A DNA stretch of 64,000 nucleotides from Jackrogersella multiformis (lineage: Eukaryota; Ascomycota; Sordariomycetes; Xylariales; Hypoxylaceae). The stretch spans positions 124,001 through 188,000 of the forward strand of contig CADCXD010000012.1 of NCBI GenBank assembly GCA_902806575.1. The letters run 5' to 3'. Positions 13,801 through 21,053 of the stretch are shown piece after piece. The position numbers were made by a program, and so were the translations under genes. Under the pieces are notes generated by a model. It did no database searches and was not told where the DNA came from. It saw only the letters and a list, made by a program, of their open reading frames with translations. Position 1 is the first letter of the stretch, and every line of letters begins with the position of its first letter.

Positions 13801-16800
13801 GGCAACTGGTAGATGAGATTCAAGAAGTCTATCTTTACTCATGGAAATCTCGGTTCGGGAATTGGGGTTGTAATCAGTTTGATCCTTCCTTCCCTTTAAT
13901 GAGAATGCTATGTTCAGCTCAGGGCTTTCCCCCTTACCTAATCTCATTACCGTGGACATATAGAAACAATGTCCAAATCTTTGTGATTCATCTTCAAATA
14001 TAATTCAACGGCGCACAAGTACTCCTAAATTTAGTCCCTTCTGCACAGCTAAGGTATGGTTACCTAAAAAAGTCGACTTGTTAATAACATATCACTACAT
14101 TAATAGGACTATATCTTATTAAATGGGTTTTAAAATTAACGCATAAAATTTTTACGTGTAGTCTCTGAGGAACCTACTTGGATAATTATACGTCCTTTGG
14201 TTTCCTGCTGATTGTCTTATATTATAAGATTTTCCAGCACATAGTAAAATTTTACGAGGGCACTTTATATTACGTATATTTTTATTATTTTTTTATTTTT
14301 CTGTGTATACTTTATCCAAAGTATATGGATAGCTAGCGACCGGAGGATAGATGCATAAATTTTCCTAATCTGTGTAGCGAAGCTAGAAAAGCCGCCTATT
14401 AACGGTTAGCCATAAAAAAGAATAAAGCAACTAAACTTGTGATGCATCTAAACCTATTAAAGATCTAATCTCTAATCTACCTTTTTCTGTAAGATGTTTT
14501 TTGGATAATATCATATAGTAAACAGTACTTCATTTATTATAATTATCTCATTTTTCACCTAATAAAGGATATTTTTCAAAATAATTTATAAGAAGCCCAG
14601 TTTTATCTATAGATACTACAGATAAAGATAATACCTCTGAATGTGATTTATTACTATTATAACTTTTCACGATACATCTTAAAAACAAGGCTAAATTTTC
14701 CATAAAAGGTAACATATTGGAAGATGTAGGCTTATCATATGCACGTTGATCTAATCTAAATTTTAAACTTACACTTTCACTTACAGATCTTTTACGAGTC
14801 TCTGATTTAGGTTTACTTTCCACATATTTAATCCCAAAGTGTCCATCTGCTTCGGTGAAACCTGCAAGTCAACTATTATCTCCAAAATTCGAAGTATCTA
14901 ATAAACTTTCTGCTATATTTAAGGAATATTTAATATTAAATAATTTAATCAAATCATTAAATCTTTTATTTTTAGGTGTTCTTAGTTTACCGTGCATTAA
15001 TTTAATACAAAGAAGAATTCCTTCTTTATCTCCGATAATATAACGAAGTGTACTAGTTCCTGAAATTTGAAAACGACCTATACCTCCTAATTCTAACTGA
15101 AGAAAAGCATACATACCTATATTATTAACATGTGAAGTAAACACTATTCTAGGGTTAAGTATTCTATTCATCGTTGTAGTCCCTAAAGCAGGAATAGAAA
15201 TAGACCCATCACCTTCTAAAAGACCTGCTAAGTAATAACCTAAACTATTTTTATCTTCTTTATAAAGAGAAGATTCCCTTCTAGGGTATAAATGTAAATT
15301 TGAATTATAAGTACTTAAAGCTTGTTTTACATCTTCAATAGGAATAGCTCTAGCTGTATTTAAATAAAAAAGTTTAAAGATATATTGTTTTAGCCGCGAT
15401 GTTCCGATACCCTCACTAATTATATGTAGAGTAAAAAGTTCAGCTCTCGCTTACTAAAGTCCTCTCCGAACCGTACAAGATAGTCACCTATCATACGGCT
15501 CTCCAACTCTTCGTATATTAACTCTGGGAGGTTCATAATATGTTATTCTCAATTTTCTTCTGTGGATACTCTACTCTTTTCGATAAGATTCATAAGTCCA
15601 TTTCTATGTGCCATTTGGTGATGAGGACGACATAGTGGCACTTGTGTTCGATTTAGACTTGTCATCAAGAGAGAATGTACGGTCTTACCTTTCAGGAACT
15701 TTAGCCCTCTGATGTGATGCATTTCGACGTTTTGTTTGACAAATGATACAGCTAGCATCCGTCAACCTTACTGTCCTACTCATAAGCCAGTCAAGAGCTC
15801 TTGGCGGATTTATATCCTTGTGTTTTGGATTGTCCATTAGAACTTCATAAAAGGATGGGCGGAAAGATCTAGCCAGCGGTGCTGTATCTGGAGCTGGTAT
15901 CTCATTATACTTGGTATAGATGAGCCCAGTCACTTTAACATCGCTTGGTTTCTTCTTCGGGATTCCTATTGTTTCGAGGTACTTGTAGATTTTCTCCTCA
16001 GTCTGACCGATTACGGCCTTTTTTGATTCGATTGACTCTGGTTTGATACGTCTTCCCAAGTCGGAACCGGCCATTGCGAAGACTTTGGCTATGTTTCTAG
16101 TTCCAAACTTGGCGGCAAACATTTTGGCAATCGAGAACTTGATGATATAGTTTCACCGACTGATCATTTGTCTAGAGTTATTTGCTAATTTGTAATAGTT
16201 CGCCAGGCCTCGAAGAATGTAATTTACTTGTGTTATGGCTGCGTGTTGAGTATTATTTAGGTACCTGAAGTTAGCTATAGGGTAACCATTTTGTTGACAG
16301 AAACCTTTCTCTGCTAAACGATTATTTACTTTTCTGGAGTCCACCTTCAGGTATATATTACCGGAAGATTGATAAATTACTGTTCTTCTCTTTCCCTTGT
16401 ATTTTCGAATTGCCACATTCACTTTTGAGGCTGCCTTTTGTATAAGATATCCTAAGAAGTGTACGGGGTTTTCTTTAGGGTTGGTGATTAGTGTTTTCTC
16501 CTCGTGTAGTACGAGTTTCAGTTCAGCAAGGAATTCGGAACATTTCTGTTTGATCTCCATAGCATCCTTCTTTGACCCGATAATAGTGATGACGAAATCG
16601 TCCGCATATCTAACATAGTTCATTCTACGGAAGTTGGGATCCATAGGATCAGATTGCCCTATTCTTCTGGCAACTTTGGCTCCATATTTATAGTGAGCTC
16701 TAGAGTATTCCGGGTTGGCTCTTCGGTGCTTTCCCCGTTGAAATGCCTTGATGTAATTCTCCATGAATATGTCAAATTCATGTAGGAGGATGTTAGATAA

Positions 16801-18273
16801 TAAGGGACTTAGGATCGATCCTTGAGGGGAACCTAAGTTGCTTACTTGATCTCTTTTCCCCTTTTCTCGAACGATTGATTTAAGCATGGCGTACACAAGA
16901 CTAAGGAATTTTACGTCTTTAATTCTTTGGTCTAGAAGTTTAATTAATACGGAGTGGTCTATGTTATCAAAGAACCCCACGATGTCACCCTCAATAGCTC
17001 AATTAAATCCACGACTGCCTTTTCTAATGTGTCTCAGAGCCGAGTGGCAACCTCTGCCAGGACGGAAGCCATGGGAGTGGTTGGAGAATATAGGTTCGTA
17101 TATGATTTGAAGGATAGTTCTTATTACTTCCTGAACCATCCTGTCGTCAAATGGCGGAATACCCAAAGGTCTCATTTTACCATTTGCTTTGGGGATATAT
17201 ACTCTTTTTGTCAGTCCGACTTTATATTGCCCAGAGATTACCTTATCTCTGAGGGCCATGGTTTTAGTTAGAGTAGTACCGTCAATGGTGATTTTGTCTA
17301 TCGATGAGGTGTTAGATCCTGGGGATTGTGATAATTTTATGTACGCTGCTTTTCATAAATCGGTTTCTTTCATTAAGTTAAACAGTCCCTCATTATTGAA
17401 TTGAGAATCGCTTTCATTTCCTTTTCAGAGTGTCTCCAGCCTACGTGCAACCTTCGTGTCCTTCCAGGACGGCGCCGTAATTGGAGACTTAGTTGAGTAT
17501 GACCGGGGTGTAGCCCCAGTATTTAGCTCCCTTTCCTCAGCCACCCTCTTATTGCTGTTGGGTACTACGGAGCCTCCGCCCCATGGATGCCGCTGTATTA
17601 GTAGTCAGCGCGGCCTAGCCGCTGTTTTCTTGAGAGAAAACTCTCCATGGTTCACCGGTATCATATGCTGCTGTTGATCCTCACACGAGTGTGACTCGTA
17701 AGGAGATCTTGTTAAGCTATGTAATCTTTCCGATCTTTCCAGACTTACTGTCCGTGCAGTAAACTTAGTTTCCAGGTGACAACCTTCGAGACTGATTGCC
17801 CCATGTTTACGTGGTAGTTGTATTTGAGCATAACCCACTGGTTCTGATGGCCCATATTGATCTCAGATTCACGAATTACCCATTTTACATAACTTATCGA
17901 CATTCACTTGGAAGGAGTCCACGGGGAGCTCAGCCCCTGTTCCTCCCTTTCATGACAGGCTATTTTCCTTCGACAAAGTTCTTTTGCCAAAGTAAGTACA
18001 TGAGTGATTCCTGCAGATAACTATTGCAGGTCCTATGACAGGCAATTCAGCATACAATCGAACGGTCGCCCCTCTAAATCAGAATGCCATAGAAAAAACT
18101 ACTAACAATAGAGCTAAATAATAAACATTATAAGAATTACTAAAACTATGCATAGAAAATGCACCGCTAATTGTTAAAGTAAACAAACTAAAACTTGTAT
18201 TGAATGGTCATGGTGAAGGAGATACTAAGTGGAAAGGGTGATTTTGAAAATTACTCCTTACTATCTCAGTCAT
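1694..18273 (-). CDS. cox3: Cytochrome c oxidase subunit 3, nine exons
   Basis: Subunit III of the proton-pumping terminal oxidase, a seven-helix inner-membrane protein. Exons in reading order: 18072-18273, 15409-15425, 14017-14073, 11543-11657, 9005-9041, 7154-7275, 5398-5487, 3623-3661, 1694-1827. They sum to 813 nt (270 residues plus TAG), with every junction phase matching. Landmarks: NHPFHLVSPSPWPF at the start, FRDIISEG across exons 1-2, TFLGNHTLAVQKGLN, FWAFFHSALTPTVELGAQWPP, PFELPLLNT, SSGATVTFAHHSLI, FTISDGVFGSVFFF, HLTDNHHLGFE. Exon 2 is only 17 nt. Group I junctions follow T|...G and the three group II introns end in AC or AT. Trp is mostly TGA. The join of exons 8-9 (LV-SLWRIF) is the least certain by sequence, but it keeps frame. 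The 3' end overlaps orf557. Confidence 0.93.
1828..3622 (-). mobile_element. cox3 intron 8, group I
   Basis: Lies between exon end ...GGTTT and ...AGTAG before the last exon. The core is near the 3' end: a P7 strand GTTCAACGACTAG at about 2100 and its partner CATAGTCTGG at about 1925 (GACTA/TAGTC pairing). The 5' part holds a GIY-YIG ORF in phase with exon 8. The P3-P7 region closely matches the core of the nad1 intron around 49205-49480. Confidence 0.8.
2319..3622 (-). CDS. GIY-YIG homing endonuclease, fused to cox3 exon 8
   Basis: Open in code 4 from the intron start to TAA at 2319. The GIY-YIG module begins GASGVYLFTNKINGERYIGSS (GVY...YIG) and continues with SRLKAGYF and ELNPELNEIKVAGSSPG. 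The last ~130 residues hold helix-turn-helix/NUMOD-like DNA-binding repeats (NLADILGIDENAIKRYLA, TKVSEFIKEYSPEF). The ~100-residue stretch before the domain is unremarkable. The first internal Met (3404) is a possible start after processing of a precursor fused to the exon. It would promote intron homing by cleaving intronless cox3. Confidence 0.85.
3963..4080. repeat. G(n)C(n) homopolymer palindrome followed by a GC-rich hairpin segment
   Basis: A run of about 12 G is followed directly by about 17 C, which can fold into a perfect hairpin. A further GC-rich part (GGAGCGGGGGCCCGCTCC, self-complementary) follows. It lies in A+T-rich intron DNA near the P7/P3 region. Run lengths are likely to be inexact. 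It is not a gene. Confidence 0.7.
4084..5397 (-). CDS. LAGLIDADG homing endonuclease with C-terminal NUMOD-like domain, in cox3 intron 7
   Basis: Read in phase with cox3 exon 7 and open in code 4. Two LAGLIDADG helices: FIGFTDGEGNFNVK (~residue 60) and WLAGFIDAEATFS (~residue 205). The typical PLFDNYPL-like blocks are present (LLPIFDNVNLNSSKYHS). A C-terminal segment, SYNSLTECAESLNISRKK, is a NUMOD1-type helix-turn-helix. An A9 run (4143-4151 on this strand) shifts the frame and gives a stop at 4139. With one A fewer it continues KELLNSGVSYKGYTIVLN to TAA at 4084, a normal NUMOD ending, so the shift is probably a homopolymer artefact or slippage site. Confidence 0.8.
5792..5842. repeat. GC cluster, GGCGCCGTAAAGCGG family
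   Basis: A GC-rich palindromic insert in A+T-rich intron sequence: GGCGCCGTAAAGCGG followed by a hairpin CCAGGGG-agcttgcgc-CCCCTGG. A second copy with the same order of motifs is at 20925-20965. Confidence 0.75.
6039..7153 (-). CDS. LAGLIDADG homing endonuclease in cox3 intron 6
   Basis: An intact two-motif LAGLIDADG protein, in phase with exon 6. Motif 1 is WVTGFADAESSFSIK and motif 2 is WLSGFVDGEGYFYVK. Each is followed by the standard blocks (IIIPHFDKYPFITQKRADY, VIPFFHRYPLQGIKFMDF). It ends SLKSGMNKGRTYN, typical of LAGLIDADG_1 proteins. Both catalytic acidic residues are present, so it may be active. The Trp residues before the motifs are encoded by TGA. Confidence 0.88.
7276..9004 (-). 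mobile_element. cox3 intron 5, group I
   Basis: Lies between exon 5 (...AATACAGT) and exon 6 (AATCTTATTATC). It carries a LAGLIDADG ORF in phase with exon 5. The core follows the ORF: the block at 7400-7545 contains GACCGTCGGCAG and CTACAGACTGGTTCACC. The same elements recur in the ORF-less rns intron at 23640-23755, so the two introns share a subgroup. Confidence 0.8.
7582..9004 (-). CDS. LAGLIDADG homing endonuclease with NUMOD-like tail in cox3 intron 5
   Basis: In phase with exon 5 and open to TAA at 7582. Motif 1 is WFSGFTDAEGTFMIV and motif 2 is WLLGFIEGDGSFSLS. A C-terminal ~90-residue extension (SSSSVFLILKPSGEILIKPN...ILGVEYKGYNIKRIG) is a NUMOD/helix-turn-helix module. Two GC-rich inserts are read in frame: one encoding QLPSTSFAPKAR in the N-terminal lead (8870-8915) and a short one encoding AGGAE (about 8360-8376) between the two halves. 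Neither disrupts a catalytic motif. Confidence 0.86.
9042..11542 (-). mobile_element. cox3 intron 4, group II with RT ORF
   Basis: Starts GTGCG after ...GGAATTGAAC and ends AC before CGGTTAATCC. Domain V is a canonical 34-nt hairpin at 9073-9106 (GAGCCG...CGGTTC), followed by domain VI. Domain V is identical base for base to that of cox3 intron 3 (11711-11744), so the two introns are close relatives. Confidence 0.9.
9191..11542 (-). CDS. Group II intron reverse transcriptase/maturase with HNH end, cox3 intron 4
   Basis: Open in phase with cox3 exon 4 from the first intron base. RT blocks: FKLSRRVEIPKANGSTRPLG, SHGFRPGRSVHSALLD, GDISKCFDRIPHDIIL, LGTPQGGILSPLLANIVLNQ, catalytic WYVRYADDFVALVLGS. 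The maturase (X) domain follows (LSHHEILTFYNAKIRGLLNFY). The C-terminal HNH domain starts CTICGSTAFVEMHHI and, after a one-base shift in a G6 run at about 9313, continues KQVPLCAYHHSMLHKG to a stop at 9191. The frame change is either a homopolymer artefact or real loss of the endonuclease end. RT and maturase parts look intact. A protein start near Met at 11108 is possible. Confidence 0.85.
11658..14016 (-). mobile_element. cox3 intron 3, group II with RT ORF
   Basis: Begins GTGCGCCG after ...GGAGTACTT (14016) and ends ...GTTCAT before CTATTTATAG. Domain V at 11711-11744 is canonical and identical to that of intron 4. A domain VI hairpin (GGTGATAATTATCC...GGGATTATCAC) follows. Confidence 0.88.
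11749..14016 (-). CDS. Group II intron reverse transcriptase/maturase/HNH, intact, cox3 intron 3
   Basis: Open from exon 3 through the intron to TAA at 11749, about 755 codons. RT blocks: QPGRRVYIPKANGKMRPLTV, HGFRPNKSCHTALKAL, EGDITKCFDTIDHDIL, VGTPQGSIISPILANIFLDK, YIRYADDWIIGVRGS. The maturase domain is ILLYNSVCRGITNYYRFAHN. The HNH endonuclease is complete: CSLCDSEYRVEMHHVR...KQIPVCRKCHMQIHKG, with the two CxxC/CxxCH zinc pairs. It is the only one of the three cox3 RTs with no frame break, so it is the best candidate for a working retrohoming enzyme. Confidence 0.92.
14074..15408 (-). mobile_element. cox3 intron 2, group I
   Basis: Separated from the upstream group II intron by a 17-nt exon. 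Exon 2 ends ...GAGGGT and exon 3 starts ACTTTTTTAGG after the intron-final G. The group IB-type core follows the ORF: CAATCAGCAGGAAACC at about 14208, TCCTCAGAGACTACACG near 14165, AAGATATAGTCC near 14110. The same set of elements is in the cox1 intron at 62526-62640. Confidence 0.82.
14431..15408 (-). CDS. LAGLIDADG homing endonuclease in cox3 intron 2
   Basis: In phase with the 17-nt exon 2, ending TAG at 14431. Motif 1 is YYLAGLLEGDGSISIP and motif 2 is WLAGFTEADGHFGIK. The blocks LRYIIGDKEGILLCIKLMHG and YFEKYPLLGEKWDNYNKW and the ending LTEKGRLEIRSLIG are typical of the LAGLIDADG type with a GDxxG first motif. It is intact with TGA as Trp. Confidence 0.88.
15426..18071 (-). mobile_element. 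cox3 intron 1, group II with RT ORF
   Basis: Starts GGGCGACC (a GUGYG variant) after ...TGATTTAGAG and ends ...CTCTAC before ATATAATTAGTG. Domain V is at 15468-15501. Followed after only 17 nt of exon by a group I intron, a side-by-side pair of different intron classes. Confidence 0.85.
15543..18071 (-). CDS. Group II intron reverse transcriptase/maturase/HNH, cox3 intron 1
   Basis: Read in phase with cox3 exon 1 for the whole intron. RT blocks: GLTKRVYIPKANGKMRPLGI, SHGFRPGRGCHSALRHI, EGDIVGFFDNIDHSVLI, LGSPQGSILSPLLSNILLHE, YVRYADDFVITIIGS; maturase QVNYILRGLANYYKLANN. The HNH end begins DASCIIC and, after a one-base shift at an A4 tract near 15737, continues VEMHHIRGLKFL...VPLCRPHHQMAH to TAA at 15543. 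The RT/maturase core is intact; the endonuclease frame is broken unless the A run is miscounted. The first ~220 residues are intron domain I read as protein. Confidence 0.85.
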
Positions 18274-18385
18274 TTACCTTTATTTATTTATAAATTAAAA
18301 AAACATACATAGTATATAATTATTGATTTTTTAACGTAATAACACACGCCGTATAAAAAAGAAAGAATATAATTAAAACTTCTTT

Positions 18386-18455
18386 AAGAAATAGGAGACT
18401 CGAACCCCCAACCTTCTGTGTGTAAAACAGTTGCTCTACCATTGAGCTAATTTCT
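18386..18455 (-). tRNA. trnV: tRNA-Val (UAC)
   Basis: Acceptor AGAAAT/ATTTCT, D arm GCTC..GAGC, anticodon arm ACTGT-TTTACAC-ACAGA with anticodon TAC, T arm GGGGGTTCGAGTCTCC. Its 5' end directly abuts the decayed nad6 copy. Confidence 0.85.
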
Positions 18456-18545
18456 TTAGAATCAATTTTTTGGTTTTATTATTATAATTATAGCACCTAC
18501 CATAGCTAACAATAATAAAAAGGAACTAAAAATATTTTTGGTTAT
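18456..18545 (-). pseudogene. Decayed second copy of the nad6 3' end
   Basis: The minus strand reads NIFSSFLLLLAMVGAIIIIIK then a TAA, homologous to the end of nad6 (ILTSLILLLAMIGAIVITIK). A TAA stands upstream in frame, so it is not expressed alone. It sits directly against trnV, about 300 nt downstream of the functional nad6 stop. It looks like the original gene end left behind when a new end was inserted. Confidence 0.75.
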
Positions 18546-18843
18546 ATAAGTGAGAGCTTACGCCATAAATATTTGAATTCAAATAAAAAAATTTTTTTTC
18601 ACTCTTTCCGCCTTTGGCGCGAAGCTACCCAGCTCGCTAATAAAAAAAAAATATATTTTTTTTTATACAGCGAGCGAAGGGGCGCAAGCTACCCCCAGGA
18701 TTAGGGAACAGAATAAAATTTGGGTATATTAAAAAAATTAATCCGGAATAATGGAACAAGAAGTCTGGAAAATAGTGTAACTTTAACAGAAACAGGAAGA
18801 TAAGTATTTTTATAATATTGTGTAAATTTTTTCATGTTTTTTT
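18546..18843. other. Spacer between functional and decayed nad6 ends, with GC clusters
   Basis: No gene seen. GC clusters at 18604-18632 (CGCCTTTGGCGCGAAGC...CAGCTCGC) and 18676-18700 lie in otherwise A+T-rich DNA. Unlike the equivalent cox3 and atp6 intervals, no ORF is left here. Confidence 0.6.
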
Positions 18844-19506
18844 TTATAATAGTTTATGACTTGATTTAATTGTTATTACTATAGCACCAATCATCGCTAG
18901 TAACAATATTAAACTTGTCAATATAAGTCATATATTATAGTTAGTGTACATCACATTACCTATACTAGTTATATGACTATTTTCTATTAAATTACCATCT
19001 CATATATTACTTGTTACAAAATGTATATTTTCGTTATATGTATTTATATTTATTATGCTATTTTCTAGATTTAAATCTATAATATTACAAAAAATATTCT
19101 TCAAATTAGAATAATTATTAAATATAGCAATATTGTAAGGTAATAGTTGAAATAGAGGATAATTAAAAGATATTGCTATAGCTATCGTTAAAGGTATACT
19201 ATTACTAGTATTGCTTTGCAATTCACTTAATCTAATATTTATTAACATTAAAATAAATAAAAACAATATAGACACTGCACCTATATAAACGATTAAATAA
19301 GACAAACCTATAAAACATAAACCTAACATTATTAAATAACAAGATATACTGGCAAATAAACCTATTAAAAACAATACAGATACAATAGGATTCTTACAAA
19401 TAATAACAAGTATACCACATAAAATTGCGGATAATGATATAATATCCAATATATCAGCTTTATAACCATTTGTGTAAGTTTCATAAAAAATAAATAAATT
19501 CATCAT
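18844..19506 (-). CDS. nad6: NADH dehydrogenase subunit 6
   Basis: Membrane-arm subunit of complex I. 220 codons to TAA at 18844, with two TGA Trp codons near the end. Five hydrophobic segments; the conserved block is LMLGLCFIGLSYLIVYIGAV and the C-terminal helix is LILTSLILLLAMIGAIVITI. Met-Met at the start; either could initiate. A copy of the last ~20 codons is repeated at 18456-18545. Confidence 0.93.
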
Positions 19507-19553
19507 ATTTATAATTGAGTATATAATTAAATCACCTACGTAAAGGATAAATA

Positions 19554-19625
19554 CAAGAGTACTCAGACTCGAACTGAGAATTTGAAGGTTGAAGCTTCTT
19601 ATTTTGCCAATTAAATTATACTCTT
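19554..19625 (-). tRNA. trnW: tRNA-Trp (UCA), reads TGA
   Basis: Acceptor AAGAGTA/TACTCTT, anticodon arm AGAAG-CTTCAAC-CTTCA with anticodon TCA, T arm CTCAGTTCGAGTCTGAG. A UCA anticodon reads both TGA and TGG and supports genetic code 4, as seen in the genes. Confidence 0.92.
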
Positions 19626-19687
19626 ATAAGAGAGTATAACTTACTCCCATATCCCCCAGGATCAAAGTAAAAAAAAAATAATCCTGA

Positions 19688-19769
19688 CGGAAAAGGAGGG
19701 ATTCGAACCCACAAATGTTACAAACACAATATTTAGCAAATACTTTACCTTACCTATGGATACTTTTCC
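19688..19769 (-). tRNA. trnS: tRNA-Ser (GCU)
   Basis: Acceptor GGAAAAG/CTTTTCC, anticodon loop TTGCTAA (anticodon GCT), long variable arm GTGTTTGTAACATTT and T arm GTGGGTTCGAATCCCTC. The long variable arm is expected for tRNA-Ser. Confidence 0.9.
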
Positions 19770-19783
19770 TTAAATTACAATAA

Positions 19784-19856
19784 CGAACTAGAACGGTCTC
19801 GAACCGATATCCTCCCTCTTGACAGAAGGGCCCTTTACCAATTAAGCTACTAATTC
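19784..19856 (-). tRNA. trnD: tRNA-Asp (GUC)
   Basis: Acceptor GAATTAG/CTAGTTC and anticodon arm CCCTT-CTGTCAA-GAGGG (anticodon GTC). T arm ATCGGTTCGAGACCGT. Confidence 0.9.
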
Positions 19857-20264
19857 TTAATTTCATAAAAATTGTTAAAGTTATAATTATATCTTTATCA
19901 TTCATAGAATTAACAAATATTGCGTTATTAATACAGCTAAAGAATAATATAAGTATTTACCAGTGGGGTAGGGGTCCCACAGGTCCCAGCCGCCCACGGC
20001 TAAAAAAAAATTTTTTTTGGCTTTTTTTTTAAGGCCGGGACTGATCAATAATAGAATATTTTTTTTTAAAGAATTTAATCTAAAAGATTAACTTAAGTAA
20101 AGAAACTTTAACTAATTTAGATTTACATTTTAGTACCAGGGTCGTGGATCATATCCTTTAATTAACCCAGTAAAAAATTTTGTATAATCATTAAAAATAA
20201 ACATAATTTTTAAGTATACTTAATATAATAAAATTTCCATACTTAAATAATCAGCATAATACCT
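19857..20264. other. Gene-free spacer with one GC cluster
   Basis: At 19966-20042 is a member of the AGTGGGGTAGGGGTCCC family followed by a GCCGCCCACGGC hairpin and A/T runs. I see nothing else. Confidence 0.6.
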
Positions 20265-20336
20265 TACAACTGATGGGACTCGAACCCATAAATTCCGTTT
20301 GGAAGACGGTCATCTTACCAATTAAATGACAGTTGT
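20265..20336 (-). tRNA. trnG: tRNA-Gly (UCC)
   Basis: Acceptor ACAACTG/CAGTTGT, anticodon arm CCGT-CTTCCAA-ACGG (anticodon TCC) and T arm ATGGGTTCGAGTCCCAT. Confidence 0.92.
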
Positions 20337-20348
20337 TTAAATTAATCA

Positions 20349-20420
20349 AGGGATATACGAGATTCGAACTCACATAATGATGATTAAAAGTCACATGCAT
20401 TACCTTTATGCTAATATCCC
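20349..20420 (-). tRNA. trnK: tRNA-Lys (UUU)
   Basis: Acceptor GGGATAT/ATATCCC, anticodon arm TGTGA-CTTTTAA-TCATC (anticodon TTT), T arm GTGAGTTCGAATCTCGT. Confidence 0.9.
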
Positions 20421-20454
20421 CTTTATTATTTATTAATAATTTTTCTAGGCGTAA

Positions 20455-20640
20455 TTATACGCCTCTAAGATGAATCGAACATCTATAAGGATCCTTCTTT
20501 TCGGATTATTAACAACTACCTAAACATGTAACTAATTAATACCTTAGCGAGAATCTTAAGGTTAAAAATACTAAATTGCACGTTAAATAAAAAACAGAAA
20601 TATTACTACGCCCTTAAGATGAATAGAACATCTATGGTTA
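20455..20640 (-). pseudogene. Two decayed copies of the tRNA-Asn 3' half
   Basis: Near 20457-20492 and 20608-20638 the minus strand repeats the T arm and 3' acceptor strand of trnN (GATGTTCGAATCATCTTAG type, with substitutions) without a matching 5' half or a usable anticodon loop. They lie downstream of the intact trnN. Confidence 0.6.
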
Positions 20641-20731
20641 CATAGTTGCTTTGAATATTTAAATTAATACCACTTAATATTTGCGATTTACAGTTATTAA
20701 ATATAAATTTAAGTAACAAGAAAAATAGGTA

Positions 20732-20804
20732 CGCCCCTAAGATGATTCGAACATCCACAAACAGTATTAACAGTACTGTGCTCTACCAATTGAGCTATAG
20801 AGAC
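20732..20804 (-). tRNA. trnN: tRNA-Asn (GUU)
   Basis: GTCTCTA/TAGGGGC acceptor (with G-T pairs), D arm GCTC..GAGC, anticodon arm CAGTA-CTGTTAA-TACTG (GTT), T arm GGATGTTCGAATCATC. Confidence 0.9.
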
Positions 20805-20887
20805 TTAAGTAGTGAAAATATTTTTTCTAATTACTACTATAATAACTGGATCTGACATAGAAGGCACGCATTTTTTTATAAACCTCC

Positions 20888-20988
20888 TCTCTCTTCAAGG
20901 AGTTCCTCCGCCGAAGGCGGCGCGCCGTAAAGCGGCTGGAACGTGGGGAGCTTGCGCCCCCTCGAGAGAGGTGGGTGGCCGAAGGGTC
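20888..20988. repeat. GC cluster, compound palindrome
   Basis: CCTCTCTC...GAGAGAGG flanks GGCGGCGCGCCGTAAAGCGG and GGGGAGCTTGCGCCCCCT, so a second family member sits inside an outer inverted repeat. The same inner motifs occur at 5792-5842. No coding potential. Confidence 0.7.
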
Positions 20989-21053
20989 ATACATAATTTT
21001 ATTTAACCGAGCAAACCCTGATATATGAATAACCTAACAGAAAATCACAACTA

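Noticed and set aside
9058..18020. Plus-strand frames across cox3 introns (for example 9814-10362, 12428-12868)
   Set aside because: They lie antisense to RT or endonuclease genes with clear motifs and show no family likeness.
15426..18071. cox3 exon 1 continuing to RLYAE before a group I intron
   Set aside because: The in-frame extension is the start of the fused RT ORF. Placing the group II intron at GGGCG and a 17-nt exon gives the conserved FRDIISEG.
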